Counted from the first letter of the stretch, positions 16,307 through 25,837 are shown. The stretch: DNA of 64,000 bases from DATAFF01 sp036265615 (GCA_036265615.1 DATAOT010000122.1:1-64000); one strand, 5' to 3'. Translations and numbers: made by a program. The notes: a model not told the origin generated them from the sequence alone.

Positions 16307-18225
16307 ATCTCCAGCTGAGTCCCGAGCTCCACGACACGGCCGGTCGGGATCTTGAAGAAGCTCGTGGCGCTGGCGGAGTTCAGGGCCATGAAGGCAAACA
16401 GCCGTTCGCGCCACATCGCCATGCCGGGCCGGAGGCTTGGAACGATGGTCTCGCGGCTGACGAAGAACGACGTGCGCATCATGTCGAACTGGAGCCCGTA
16501 AAGGCCGCGGCATTGCACCAGCGCTGCGGGGATGTCGGGCGATTCCATGAACCCGTAGCGCAGGATCAGCCGGTAGAAGCCGTTGCCAAGCTCGGACAGG
16601 CGCAGCCTCTCCTCGCTTGCGACATGCGGTACGTCGGCGGTCACTACGGTCAGGAAGACGACACGATCATGCATTGTCTGATTGTGCTTGAGATTATGCA
16701 GCAGCGCGACCGGCACGCCTTCGGCACGCGAGGTGAGGAACACGGCATTGCCCTTGGCCCGCGGGATCTTGTCGCTCAAGGAACGCATGAAAGTGTCGAA
16801 CGGCATGGCATGGCGGGCCAGCTGTTCCTGGACGAGCTCGCGGCCGCGCTTCCAGGTGGTGAGCACGGTGAAGGTGGTGAGCGCAACAAGCAGCGGGAAC
16901 CAACCGCCTTGCGGGATCTTGATGGCGTTGGCCGAGAAGAAGGCGAGATCGACAAGGAACAGCGAGCCTGCGACGAGCCCGACGATCAGCGGCTGCCAAC
17001 GCCACATCATGCCCATGACGAATGCGATCAATATGGTGTCGATCATCATGGTGCCGGTCACGGCAATTCCATAGGCAGCAGCGAGATCGCTGGACGAGCC
17101 AAAGCCGACCACCAGCCCCACGACGGCGCAATAGAGCGTCCAGTTGATGAACGGCACGTAGATTTGCCCGCGCTCCTCGCCTGAAGTGTGGATGATCTTG
17201 AGCCGCGGCAGAAGGCCGAGCTGGATGGCCTGACGTGCCACCGAGAAGGCACCGGAGATCACCGCCTGCGAGGCGATAACGGTGGCAAGCGTCGCCAAGA
17301 TGACGAGCGGCAGGAGGCCCCAGTCAGGTGCCAGCCGGAAGAACGGGCTGTGAATCGCCTCGGCATTTTGCAGCAGCAGGGCACCCTGGCCGAAATAGTT
17401 GAGCAGCAGTGCCGGCTTGACGAAGCTGAACCAGGCAAGGCGAATGGGCAGCTTGCCGAAATGTCCCATATCGGTGTAGAGCGCCTCCGCACCGGTCGCA
17501 GCGAGGAACACCGACCCGAGCGCGAAGAAACCCTGAAGCGGATGCCTGACAATGAAGCCGACGCCATAGAGCGGATTGGCGGCATAGAGTATCTCCGGCG
17601 CGTGCACGAGATTGATCAGGCCGAGCAAAGACAGGGTGAGAAACCAGACCGACATGATCGGGCCGAACATCAACCCGACGGTAGCCGTGCCATGGCTCTG
17701 CAGGGCGAAGAGGCCGGTGATAATGATGACGGTCAGCGGGATGACATAGCTTGCGAGCTGCGGGGTCACCACCTCCAGACCCTCGACCGCCGACAGCACC
17801 GAGATTGCCGGCGTGATCATGCTGTCGCCGTAGAACAGGGCCGCAGCGAAGATGCCGAGGAGGAGGAGGAAGCGAGCGGCGCGGGTGCCCTTGGTGACCT
17901 CGCTGACCAGCGCCAGCAGGGCGAGGCTGCCACCCTCGCCGCGGTTGTCGGCCCGCATGATGATGCTGACATATTTCACCGACACCAGGATGATGATCGT
18001 CCAGCAGACAAGCGACAGAATGCCGAACAGATTCTGCGGCGTCACCGGCAGCGGATGATGCCCGGCAAAGGTCTCGCGCACGGCATAAAGCGGGCTCGTG
18101 CCGATATCGCCGAACACGATACCGACGGCTGCAACCACCAGTCCAGCCAGCTTACTGCCTTCCGTCTTCATCCGGCCATGCGTTGATTGAATGGCGCTCC
18201 AGAACAAACGCCGCGAGCCATCCAT
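16303..18225 (-). CDS. kup: KUP/Trk-type potassium uptake transporter
   Basis: K+:H+ symporter of the KUP/HAK family in the inner membrane. About twelve membrane segments fill the first 440 residues, including the signature GIVFGDIGTSPLYA near residue 40 and GEGGSLALLALVSE; the hydrophilic C-terminal about 180 residues are the cytoplasmic domain typical of the family. ATG at 18225 is chosen because AGGGGG lies six bases upstream; ATG 18171 (MKTEGSKLAG) and an upstream in-frame start at 18279 are alternatives. About 640 residues. The stop codon shares CTAG with the convergent TadG-like gene. Confidence 0.93.
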   Translation of the reverse strand: MDGSRRLFWSAIQSTHGRMKTEGSKLAGLVVAAVGIVFGDIGTSPLYAVRETFAGHHPLPVTPQNLFGILSLVCWTIIILVSVKYVSIIMRADNRGEGGSLALLALVSEVTKGTRAARFLLLLGIFAAALFYGDSMITPAISVLSAVEGLEVVTPQLASYVIPLTVIIITGLFALQSHGTATVGLMFGPIMSVWFLTLSLLGLINLVHAPEILYAANPLYGVGFIVRHPLQGFFALGSVFLAATGAEALYTDMGHFGKLPIRLAWFSFVKPALLLNYFGQGALLLQNAEAIHSPFFRLAPDWGLLPLVILATLATVIASQAVISGAFSVARQAIQLGLLPRLKIIHTSGEERGQIYVPFINWTLYCAVVGLVVGFGSSSDLAAAYGIAVTGTMMIDTILIAFVMGMMWRWQPLIVGLVAGSLFLVDLAFFSANAIKIPQGGWFPLLVALTTFTVLTTWKRGRELVQEQLARHAMPFDTFMRSLSDKIPRAKGNAVFLTSRAEGVPVALLHNLKHNQTMHDRVVFLTVVTADVPHVASEERLRLSELGNGFYRLILRYGFMESPDIPAALVQCRGLYGLQFDMMRTSFFVSRETIVPSLRPGMAMWRERLFAFMALNSASATSFFKIPTGRVVELGTQLEI

Positions 18226-18247
18226 GCGGTTCCCCCTCATGACCACC

Positions 18248-19006
18248 TCAATAGGTGGCGCGCCCTCCAGTGAGATCAAAGGTGAAGCCAGTGGAGAAAC
18301 TGCATTCGGGCGAGATGATCCAGGCGATCATCGCCGCCACCTCGTTCAAGGTGCCCAGGCGGCGCATGGGGATTTTCTGAGTCATGTAATCGACAGTAGC
18401 CTGCGGCAGTTGGTCCACCATGGGCGTCTGGATCACCGCCGGGGCCAACGCATTGATGGTGATTCCGCTCTCGGCATAGTCCTTTGCCATCGACTTGACC
18501 AGCCCGATCAGGCCGGCCTTGCTGGCGGAATAGGCCGTCATGCCGGCGTTTCCCTCCTTGCCGGCAATCGAGGCGACGTGCAGGAGCCGGCCGTAATTCT
18601 GCGCGAGCATGATCGGCAGGACAGCCTGCGAGACCAGAAGCGCTCCCCGGAGGTTGATGCGGTAAACCAGATCGAAATCGTCGAGATCGACTTCATGAGC
18701 CCGGAGATTGGTGCGCCCGGTGACGCCAGCGCAGTTGACAACGCCGTCAATCCTGCCGAAATCGGCCATTGCCGCAGCCACAGCGTCGGTCACCGAGGCC
18801 ATTTCCGTCACGTCGCAGGCAGCGCTCAAGCTGCGGCCGCCACTGGAAGAAATCCGCTCGGCCACCGCTGCGGCACCCGCCGCGTTCCTGTCCAGACAAC
18901 CGACGGTCACACTCCGTTGTGCAAGATATTCGGCGGCGGCCATGCCGATGCCGCTGGCTGCCCCGATCACCAGCACAAAATAAGGTCGATCCGCCAACGA
19001 TCCCAT
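18248..19006 (-). CDS. SDR family NAD(P)-dependent oxidoreductase
   Basis: Classical short-chain dehydrogenase. The cofactor motif VIGAASGIGMAAA is near residues 13-25, NCAGVTG follows, the catalytic serine is in VASIAGKEGN and the YxxxK pair is in YSASKAGLIG; the C-terminus FDLTGGRATY is near the usual end. ATG at 19006 gives 252 residues, the family norm; an in-frame start at 19042 would add 12 residues. Same strand as kup but separated by 22 bases without obvious functional link; divergent from dps. Substrate unknown; a 3-oxoacyl-ACP-reductase-like fold does not fix the role. Confidence 0.85.
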   Translation of the reverse strand: MGSLADRPYFVLVIGAASGIGMAAAEYLAQRSVTVGCLDRNAAGAAAVAERISSSGGRSLSAACDVTEMASVTDAVAAAMADFGRIDGVVNCAGVTGRTNLRAHEVDLDDFDLVYRINLRGALLVSQAVLPIMLAQNYGRLLHVASIAGKEGNAGMTAYSASKAGLIGLVKSMAKDYAESGITINALAPAVIQTPMVDQLPQATVDYMTQKIPMRRLGTLNEVAAMIAWIISPECSFSTGFTFDLTGGRATY

Positions 19007-19172
19007 GCAAGCCACCACGCCTCTGGTCGACAGCGGACGCATCGGCCCCGACCGCGACGGGCCATGCGTCTAGCATGGCACCCGCCGGCCTGCCAGAACG
19101 ATTTGCTTCCCTTTTTCTGGCACCTGCCGCAAGAATGGCGCCGCCCATCTCTCAAACATCACGAGGTTGCCA

Positions 19173-19700
19173 GTGTCAAAGGACAGAAACAGGGACGCAG
19201 CGAAGTCGAGCGTGGCGGCGCTCGATACGCCGACCGATCTCAGCGCCAATGCCGTTCCTGAGATCTCAAGCGCCTTGAACGCGTTGCTTGCCGATACTTT
19301 CGCTCTCTATCTCAAGACAAAAAATTTCCACTGGCACGTCAGCGGACCGCATTTCCGCGACTACCATCTGCTGCTCGACGAGCAGGCGGAGCAGATCTTC
19401 GGGGCCACCGACGATATCGCCGAGCGGGTGCGAAAGATCGGCGGGACCACGCTGCGCTCGATTGGACAGATCGCCAAGCTGCAGCGCGTCAAGGACAACG
19501 ATGCCGCATTCGTGGCGCCGCGCGAAATGCTGCGCGAGTTGATGAACGACAACAAGGCGATGGCCCACAATCTGCGCGAGGCCCGCGACATCGCCGAGAA
19601 GCATGACGATGTCGGCACGACGCAGCTGCTCGAAACCTTCATCGATCAGGCGGAGCGCCGCACCTGGTTCCTGTTCGAGGCGAGCCGCAGCGACGAGTGA
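19173..19700 (+). CDS. dps: Dps/ferritin-like DNA-protection protein
   Basis: Dps-family protein: a dodecamer that oxidises and stores iron with peroxide and binds DNA in stress. The ferroxidase motif is clear in KTKNFHWHVSGPHFRDYHLL followed by LDEQAEQ, near residues 46-74. The N-terminal about 30 residues are polar with lysine and arginine and could bind DNA. GTG at 19173 is preferred: GAGG ends six bases upstream, whereas TTG at 19167 directly abuts it. 175 residues, the normal size. marC follows after 3 bases, so the two are likely cotranscribed. Confidence 0.9.
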   Translation: MSKDRNRDAAKSSVAALDTPTDLSANAVPEISSALNALLADTFALYLKTKNFHWHVSGPHFRDYHLLLDEQAEQIFGATDDIAERVRKIGGTTLRSIGQIAKLQRVKDNDAAFVAPREMLRELMNDNKAMAHNLREARDIAEKHDDVGTTQLLETFIDQAERRTWFLFEASRSDE

Positions 19701-19703
19701 CTC

Positions 19704-20354
19704 TTGGACGACTTCATCCACTCGATCCTGCTGGTGTTCGCCGGCCTGTTCCCGATCGTCAATCCGGTCGGCGATGCGCCGATCTTCCTGACGCTCACCC
19801 GTCACTGCAGCAAGGGTGAGCGCCATTTGCTCGCCGGCAAGGTGGCGATCAACAGTTTCATCCTGCTGACTGCATCGCTGTTCCTCGGCTCCCATGTGTT
19901 GGAATTCTTCGGCATCACGCTGCCGGTGCTGCGGATCGCCGGCGGACTCGTGGTAACGGCGTTCGGCTGGAAACTGCTTCATGCCGGCGACAATCCCGAT
20001 GAGTCCGGCAACAGCACCCAACCCAACACCGAGGTCGATGCGTTTTACCCTCTGACCATGCCGCTCACTGTCGGCCCCGGATCGATTTCGGTGGCGATTG
20101 CGCTCGGCACCCAACGCCCGGCGGTCGAGCAATATTTTTCCCAGTTTGCGTCGCTGGCGCTGGCGGCGGTGCTCGGTCTCGCGGCGATCGCGGTGACGAT
20201 CTATGTGTGCTACCGCTTCGCCGAGCAGATCGTGGCGGTTCTAGGAGAGCGCGGCACCGATGTGGTGATGCGACTTTCGGCGTTCATCCTGTTGTGCATC
20301 GGCATCCAGATCATGTGGAACGGCTATTGGAGCCTGGTGCATCCCGCACCCTGA
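19704..20354 (+). CDS. MarC family integral membrane protein
   Basis: Multi-pass inner-membrane protein of the MarC/UPF0056 (NAAT) family with about six hydrophobic segments over 216 residues. Diagnostic features are FAGLFPIVNPVGDAPIFL near the N-terminus, LRIAGGLVVTAFGW and the second half PLTMPLTVGPGSI. TTG start 3 bases after dps. The family is only loosely characterised; the historical antibiotic-resistance name is not supported functionally. Its 3' end overlaps the convergent DMGDH-like gene by 44 bases, which is unusually long. Confidence 0.88.
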   Translation: MDDFIHSILLVFAGLFPIVNPVGDAPIFLTLTRHCSKGERHLLAGKVAINSFILLTASLFLGSHVLEFFGITLPVLRIAGGLVVTAFGWKLLHAGDNPDESGNSTQPNTEVDAFYPLTMPLTVGPGSISVAIALGTQRPAVEQYFSQFASLALAAVLGLAAIAVTIYVCYRFAEQIVAVLGERGTDVVMRLSAFILLCIGIQIMWNGYWSLVHPAP

Positions 20355-22785
20355 GCCCCGCCGGGTCGTAGAGCGGCTGCTGATGCAATGCGGCCGGGAC
20401 GACGTCATTGGCAACGACCAGCGCGTAGCGCCCGGAATTCAGCCAGTCGTCGCTCACCCCTTGCAAGTTGCGGACGTAGCCCAGGCCGATGGGGCTCCCA
20501 ACAGTGTAGCCATAGCCACCGCTCGTCAGATAACCGACGAATTCGCCGTCTCGAAGGATCGTCTCGCGGCCGCTGAGCACCACATCGGAATCCTCGGTGG
20601 TGAAGCCGCAGAGCCGTTTGCGCAGCGGCTTGCCGGCAGCCACTTCCAGAGCCTCGCGACCGATGAAGGGCCGGTCCCGCCCGAGCTTGACAAAGGTGCC
20701 GAGGCCGGCTTCGAAGGGCGTATCATTGGCCGTGATGTCGCTGCCCCAGGCGCGGTAGAACTTTTCGAGCCTGAGCGACTCGATGGCGCGATAGCCGGCG
20801 AGCTTGAGCCCGTGGGCGCTTCCTGCGGCCATGATGGCGTCGAACAGCTCGGCTGCGGCGCCGGTCGGCACGTGCAGTTCATAGCCGAGCTCGCCGACAT
20901 AGGTGACGCGGAGCAGCCTGACCGGGATGGCGGCGACGGCGATCGTCGCGGCATGACCGAACGGAAAGGCTTGGTTCGACAAATCGGCGTCAGTCAAGGA
21001 AGCCAGCACTGCACGAGAGCGCGGGCCCATCAGCGACAGCGTGGCATAGGCTTCGGTGATGTCGGTCAGCGCGACATCGGCGCCCTTCGGGAGGTGGTCG
21101 CGGATCCAGCCGAAATCGTGGGTGCGGAAGCCGGTCCCCGTGACGATGTAGTAGCGATCCTCGGCAAGGCGGGCGACGGTGATATCGGCCTCGATGCCGC
21201 CGCGGCGGTTGAGCAGCTGGGTATAGGTGATGCGCCCGGGCGGGTGGGTCACATCGTTGGCCGAGACAAGCGACAGGCTTGCGCCGGCATCAGGGCCGGT
21301 CAGCTCGAATTTGGCAAAGGAGCTCTGGTCGAACAAGCCGACTGCTCCGCGCACTGCGCGGTGCTCCTCGCCGACCGCGGCGAACCAGTTCTGGCGGCCC
21401 ATGGAGGGCAGGTCATGCGCTTGCGAGCCGTTTGCGGCGAACCAGTTGGCGCGCTCCCAGCCGAGCTTCGAGCCGAAGCAGGCATGGCGGGCCCTGAGAC
21501 GGCCATAGAGCGGCGAGATCAGGCGCGGCCGCCCTGACTCGTACTCCTCATGCGGATAAGCGATCGCATAATGGCGGCCATAGGCCTCCAGGGTCCGGTC
21601 GCGGACGAAGGGCTGGTCGCGGTGAATGGCCGCGAAGCGGCGGATGTCGACGACCCAGAGGTCGAGCGGCGCCTCGCCTTCAACGACCCATCGGGCGAGG
21701 GCCCAGCCGGCGCCGCCGGCACTGGCTATGCCGAAAGCGTTGAAGCCGGCGCCGACGTAGAAATTTTCGAGTTCCGGGGCGCGCCCGAGGATGAAATTGC
21801 CATCCGGCGTGAAGCTTTCGGGCCCGTGGATCATCCGTTTGACGCCGGTGGTCTCGAGCGCCGGCACCCGAGCCAGCGCCTGAATCATGTGCTGCTCGAA
21901 GTGCTGCCAGTCGTCCGCGAACAGCTGGAAGGCGAAGTCAGCCGGCGCCGGATCGACCGCCCAGGGCCGCGGATCGGGCTCATAGCCGCCCATGACGAGC
22001 CCGCCGACTTCCTCCTTGAAGTATGTGCGTCGGTCGGGATCGCGAACGGTGGCGATGTCGCGGGCGAGGCCGGGAATCGGCTCGGTGATCAGATATTGGT
22101 GCATGACTGCCTGGAGCGGCACGCTGACGCCGGCCAACGCGCCGACATCGCGGGCCCACAGCCCGGCACAGTTCACCACCTTGTCGCAGGCGATAGTGCC
22201 GCGGCCGGTGCGGATGGCCTTGATCCGGCCAGCGGCGATGTCGAAGCCTTCGACCCGCACCCCCTCATGGAACACCGCGCCGTGCCCCCGCGCGCCCTTG
22301 GCGAGGGCCTGAGCAATATCCGACGGGCTCGCCTGGCCGTCGCTCGGCAGGAAGCTTGCGCCGATCAGATCGTCGACCGTCATCAGCGGCCACATGGCCT
22401 TCACCTCGGCGGGCGACAGCAGCTGCATCTCCATGCCGAAGCTTCGCGCCGTGGTCGCCAGGCGCTTGAACTCGGTCCAGCGGTCGGCATTGCAGGCAAG
22501 CCTCAGGCAGCCGGTCATCTTCCAGCCGGTGGCAAGCCCGGTCTCTGCCTCGAGGCGGCTGTAGAGCTCGACGGAATATTTCAGGAGCTGGGTGATCGAG
22601 GCCGACGACCTCAGCTGGCCGACAAGGCCGGCCGCATGCCAGGTCGAGCCGGAGGTGAGCTGGTTCTGTTCCAGCACGACGACATCGGCGCGGTGATCGC
22701 GGGCGAGGTGATAGGCGGTGGAGCAGCCGATGATGCCGCCGCCGATCACCACGATCTCGGCATGGCTGGGCAGGGACCCGGTCAT
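20311..22785 (-). CDS. Dimethylglycine/sarcosine dehydrogenase-like FAD protein with GcvT domain
   Basis: Two-part flavoenzyme of about 824 residues. The N-terminal DAO domain (about 1-380) starts with EIVVIGGGIIGCSTAYHLA (FAD binding); a linker and a C-terminal GcvT/folate-binding half (about 440-810; NWFAAVGEEHRAVRGAVGLF, TGTGFRTHDF, ELGYELHVPTG) resemble dimethylglycine and sarcosine dehydrogenases. Such enzymes oxidise N-methyl groups and pass formaldehyde to tetrahydrofolate. ATG overlaps the stop of an upstream kinase gene (ATGA), so the two are coupled. The C1 unit could enter the serine-cycle genes elsewhere in the window (inference). Exact substrate unknown. Confidence 0.9.
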   Translation of the reverse strand: MTGSLPSHAEIVVIGGGIIGCSTAYHLARDHRADVVVLEQNQLTSGSTWHAAGLVGQLRSSASITQLLKYSVELYSRLEAETGLATGWKMTGCLRLACNADRWTEFKRLATTARSFGMEMQLLSPAEVKAMWPLMTVDDLIGASFLPSDGQASPSDIAQALAKGARGHGAVFHEGVRVEGFDIAAGRIKAIRTGRGTIACDKVVNCAGLWARDVGALAGVSVPLQAVMHQYLITEPIPGLARDIATVRDPDRRTYFKEEVGGLVMGGYEPDPRPWAVDPAPADFAFQLFADDWQHFEQHMIQALARVPALETTGVKRMIHGPESFTPDGNFILGRAPELENFYVGAGFNAFGIASAGGAGWALARWVVEGEAPLDLWVVDIRRFAAIHRDQPFVRDRTLEAYGRHYAIAYPHEEYESGRPRLISPLYGRLRARHACFGSKLGWERANWFAANGSQAHDLPSMGRQNWFAAVGEEHRAVRGAVGLFDQSSFAKFELTGPDAGASLSLVSANDVTHPPGRITYTQLLNRRGGIEADITVARLAEDRYYIVTGTGFRTHDFGWIRDHLPKGADVALTDITEAYATLSLMGPRSRAVLASLTDADLSNQAFPFGHAATIAVAAIPVRLLRVTYVGELGYELHVPTGAAAELFDAIMAAGSAHGLKLAGYRAIESLRLEKFYRAWGSDITANDTPFEAGLGTFVKLGRDRPFIGREALEVAAGKPLRKRLCGFTTEDSDVVLSGRETILRDGEFVGYLTSGGYGYTVGSPIGLGYVRNLQGVSDDWLNSGRYALVVANDVVPAALHQQPLYDPAGLRVRDAPGSNSRST

Positions 22786-23666
22786 GACGGGCTCCGGTCG
22801 AAGGCGGCGATGAGACGGTCGAAACGGCCGACGAACTCGTCGCCATGGGCAATATAGTCGACGCCCGGACTGTCAAGATAGAGCTCGGAAACCATGGCCC
22901 ACATCGCCTCGCGCAGGGCCGAAGCGGCCTTCATCGCCTCGAAGCTGCGCCGGAGTGCTGCACCCGGTTCGCCGTCGAAATAGGCAGCGAGCAGCGCCTC
23001 CTCCTCGGCGCGGCCGAAGCTTGCATTGGCGGCGATGTTGGCGAGGTCGAACATCGCCGTTCCGAAGGCGCCATATTCCCAATCGATGAGCCACAGCCGC
23101 GTGCCGTCATCAAGGAAGTTGGTGGGCAGGAGATCGTGATGGCCAAAGACGATCGGCAGCGGCGCCTGCGCCGCCTCGAGCCGTTCGGCCGCGCGCAGCC
23201 AACCCGGGATCATCGGCCGATTGCGGTGGCCGGCCCGGGTGAGCGTCGCGGCGTAGTCGCGCAGCACATGGAAGACCCAGAAGATCTGGGCCGGCCCCAG
23301 GACATGGCGGGCCAGCTCGCGATGGCAGCGCCTGAGCAGGGCGGCACAGGCTTCGACATTGCCCCGGACATCGGCTTCGCCAAAGGTGCGCCCATCGATG
23401 AATTCGAGCACCAGGACGCCCGGTTCGTCATGGATGACGCGGGGCGACAGTCCGGCGGCATGGGCGGCGCGGCTGGTCAAGGCTTCTCGCTCTCGCGAAA
23501 CATGATGGAACGGGAAATCGTCACCCAGCCGGGCGACGGCCTTCCTGCCGCCCTCATCCGTGACGCGGAAGCTCACATTGCTGAGGCCGCCTTTCAGCGG
23601 CTCCAGGGTGATCGGGCCATGCCAGCAGGGCAACGCTCGGATGCGCCTTTCGGCAGTGTCGCTCAA
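22782..23666 (-). CDS. Choline-kinase/APH-like phosphotransferase
   Basis: Kinase of the choline/ethanolamine or thiamine kinase-like fold. The catalytic loop FGHHDLLPTNFL lies near residue 195 and the metal-binding LIDWEYG about 15 residues later. I choose TTG at 23666: a perfect AGGAGG lies upstream, and the resulting protein (294 residues, MSDTAERRIRALP) starts at the family position; longer in-frame starts lack homologous sequence. It precedes and overlaps the DMGDH-like gene, so its substrate is plausibly a small amino alcohol or related metabolite of that pathway. Divergent from the first mandelate-racemase-like gene. Confidence 0.85.
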   Translation of the reverse strand: MSDTAERRIRALPCWHGPITLEPLKGGLSNVSFRVTDEGGRKAVARLGDDFPFHHVSREREALTSRAAHAAGLSPRVIHDEPGVLVLEFIDGRTFGEADVRGNVEACAALLRRCHRELARHVLGPAQIFWVFHVLRDYAATLTRAGHRNRPMIPGWLRAAERLEAAQAPLPIVFGHHDLLPTNFLDDGTRLWLIDWEYGAFGTAMFDLANIAANASFGRAEEEALLAAYFDGEPGAALRRSFEAMKAASALREAMWAMVSELYLDSPGVDYIAHGDEFVGRFDRLIAAFDRSPS

Positions 23667-23770
23667 GCGAACCCTCCTGGCAGATGTGCATCGGTTGGCG
23701 CTAGACAATAAGCAATAGCCGACCGGCATTAGGCAATAGCTCGAGAACGGCAGGACGCTTGGAGACAGCC

Positions 23771-24949
23771 ATGAAGATAGATGCAATCGATGCCTTCTAC
23801 CTGTCGATGCCGAAGATCACCGCGGAAGCCGATGGCAGCCAGGACGCGCTGGTGATGCGGGTCCGCTGCGGCCGGCACACCGGATGGGGAGAGTGCGAGG
23901 CATCCCCTCTCCCCTCGATTGCCGCCCTGGTCGCGCCGATGTCGCATGGCGCCTGCCGCGGCGTCGGCCAGGTGGTGCTCGGCGAAAGGCTCGAAGACCC
24001 GGCCGATATTCCGAGAATCGCCGGCCGCGTGCGGTATGAATGCATGGATCTGCTGCAGGCACCCCATGCATTCTCCGGGATCGAGGCGGCGCTCTGGGAT
24101 GTCCTCGGCAAGGCCCGAAGCGAGCCGGTCTGGCGGCTTCTCGGCTTTCAGCAATCCTTCGGAAAATCGCCTTATGCCTCGCAGCTCTTCGGCGACACCC
24201 CGCAGGACACGCTGGAGCGCGGGCAAGCTGCCGCGGCTGCCGGCTACCGCGCCATGAAGTTCGGCTGGGGGCCGTTCGGCAAGGGCGAGCTCGGCGCCGA
24301 TGTCGATCAGCTGATGGCGGCGCGGGAGGGGATCGGACCGGATGCGACACTGCTCGTCGATGCCGGGCAGATCTTCGGGGAGGATGTGGCGGCGGCGGCT
24401 CGCCGGCTGCCGGCGCTCGAGGAGGCGGGGGCGCTGTGGCTCGAGGAGCCCTTCGCGGGTCATGCGCTCGCCGCCCATGCCTCGCTCGCCGCCGTCTCGC
24501 CAAAGGTCGGCCTGGCCGGCGGCGAAGCGGCCCATAACGAGCTGATGGCGCGCAATCTCATCGACTTCGGCCAGGTCCGCTTCGTGCAGATCGATTGCGG
24601 ACGCATCGGCGGCATCGGCCCGGCACACGCGGTGGCATCGCATGCCGTCAAAAAGGGCATAAGCTATGTCAACCACACCTACACGTCGCATCTGGCGCTC
24701 AGCCAGTCGCTGCAACCCTATGCCGGCCTGGCGAGCCATGGCCTCGCGGAATATCCGGTAACCCTGAAGCCGCTCGCACACGAGTTGACCGTCCAGCATC
24801 TCGATCGCGACAGCCATGGCGAGATCCGGGCGCCGGATGCCGTCGGCCTCGGCATCGATGTCGATTTGAAGGCCGTCGGCAGATATCTCGTCGAGACCGA
24901 GATCGCGGTCAAAGGACGGGTGGTCTACCGCACGCCCGCTCTCGACTGA
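23771..24949 (+). CDS. Mandelate racemase/muconate lactonizing enzyme family protein
   Basis: Enolase-superfamily enzyme of 392 residues with an N-terminal capping domain and a TIM-barrel C-terminal domain. Active-site residues are in place: K162 in AMKFGWG, first metal ligand D in LLVDAGQIF (about 196), E in LWLEEPF (about 225), E in LAGGEAAHN (about 251), and a histidine in VNHTYTSHLAL (about 301). ATG at 23771 is preceded by GGAG. An amino-acid-type importer follows and a second superfamily member lies beyond it, so it probably acts on an imported polar acid (dehydratase, racemase or cycloisomerase). Substrate not determinable here. Confidence 0.88.
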   Translation: MKIDAIDAFYLSMPKITAEADGSQDALVMRVRCGRHTGWGECEASPLPSIAALVAPMSHGACRGVGQVVLGERLEDPADIPRIAGRVRYECMDLLQAPHAFSGIEAALWDVLGKARSEPVWRLLGFQQSFGKSPYASQLFGDTPQDTLERGQAAAAAGYRAMKFGWGPFGKGELGADVDQLMAAREGIGPDATLLVDAGQIFGEDVAAAARRLPALEEAGALWLEEPFAGHALAAHASLAAVSPKVGLAGGEAAHNELMARNLIDFGQVRFVQIDCGRIGGIGPAHAVASHAVKKGISYVNHTYTSHLALSQSLQPYAGLASHGLAEYPVTLKPLAHELTVQHLDRDSHGEIRAPDAVGLGIDVDLKAVGRYLVETEIAVKGRVVYRTPALD

Positions 24950-25003
24950 AGCCGGCAAAAGTATAGAGTCCCGCTCGATAACAAAAACCCAAGGGAGGGA
25001 AAC

Positions 25004-25837
25004 ATGAAGTTTGCCACATTGATCCGCAGCGCCGTGCTCGCCGCGGTGATGCTCGGCGCCGGAACGGCACTGGCCGGCTCCGAGGTGCCTGCCCCCGGTC
25101 AAAGCCCCAAGATCGATGCCATCAAGCAGCGCGGCGTGCTCAAGGTGGCGGCGATCGGCGAGTTTCCCTGGCTGCCGGAAAACACGAGCGGCAGCGGCCC
25201 GCAATTTTCCGGCCCCGCCTGGGTGCTGGCCGAGGAATATGCCAAGCGGCTCGGGGTGAAGCTCGAAGTTGTGCCGGTCAGCCACGAGACGAAGGTGCCG
25301 ATTCTCGCGACCGGCGAAGCCGACATCTCGATTGCGCCGCTCTCGGTGACCCCGAAGCGCCAGGAAGTGGCGAATTTCGTGGTCTATTCGCATTCGAGCC
25401 TCTGCATGTTCGGGCTCGCCGACAATCCCAAGCTCAAGGATGCGAAGACCGTCGACGACCTCAACCGCGAAGACATCACCATCGCCTATTTCACCGGCAC
25501 GCCGCCCGAAACCTGGGCACCGACCCGCTTTCCCAAGGCGAAGCTCAAAGGCGTGACTGGGTCCGGGGCCAATGCGCCGATCGAGGAGATCATGGCCAAG
25601 CGGGCCGACATCGCCAGCATCGACAATGTCGCCTGGCCGCAGCTTCAGAAGCAGGTGCCCGGGCTCAAATCATTCCCGCCCGGCGACGAATGCCTGCAGA
25701 GCAAGGAGATGGCAACGGAAGTCGGGCTGGCGGTCGACAAGAAGGACACCGTCTTCCATGACTGGCTACAGTCGGTCTATGAGGAGATCAAGGACAAGGT
25801 CACGGCCGAGGAGATGCGGCTGCTGAAGGGGCAGTAG
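25004..25837 (+). CDS. Polar amino-acid-type ABC transporter substrate-binding protein
   Basis: Periplasmic binding protein (SBP_bac_3 type), 277 residues. A signal peptide of about 24 residues (hydrophobic core LAAVMLGAGTALA) precedes a mature domain with the usual IKQRGVLKVAAIGEFPW opening and SIAPLSVTPKRQEVANFVV. ATG has GGGAGGG upstream. It is the first gene of an importer with two permeases and an ATPase; a strongly structured palindromic element separates it from the permeases, which may keep their expression below that of the binding protein. Ligand likely a small charged organic molecule, given the flanking enolase-superfamily genes. Confidence 0.9.
   Translation: MKFATLIRSAVLAAVMLGAGTALAGSEVPAPGQSPKIDAIKQRGVLKVAAIGEFPWLPENTSGSGPQFSGPAWVLAEEYAKRLGVKLEVVPVSHETKVPILATGEADISIAPLSVTPKRQEVANFVVYSHSSLCMFGLADNPKLKDAKTVDDLNREDITIAYFTGTPPETWAPTRFPKAKLKGVTGSGANAPIEEIMAKRADIASIDNVAWPQLQKQVPGLKSFPPGDECLQSKEMATEVGLAVDKKDTVFHDWLQSVYEEIKDKVTAEEMRLLKGQ

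Noticed and set aside
23729..25393. Long open minus-strand frame opposite the first enolase-superfamily gene
   Set aside because: The plus-strand frame has all active-site motifs of the family; the minus frame shows none.
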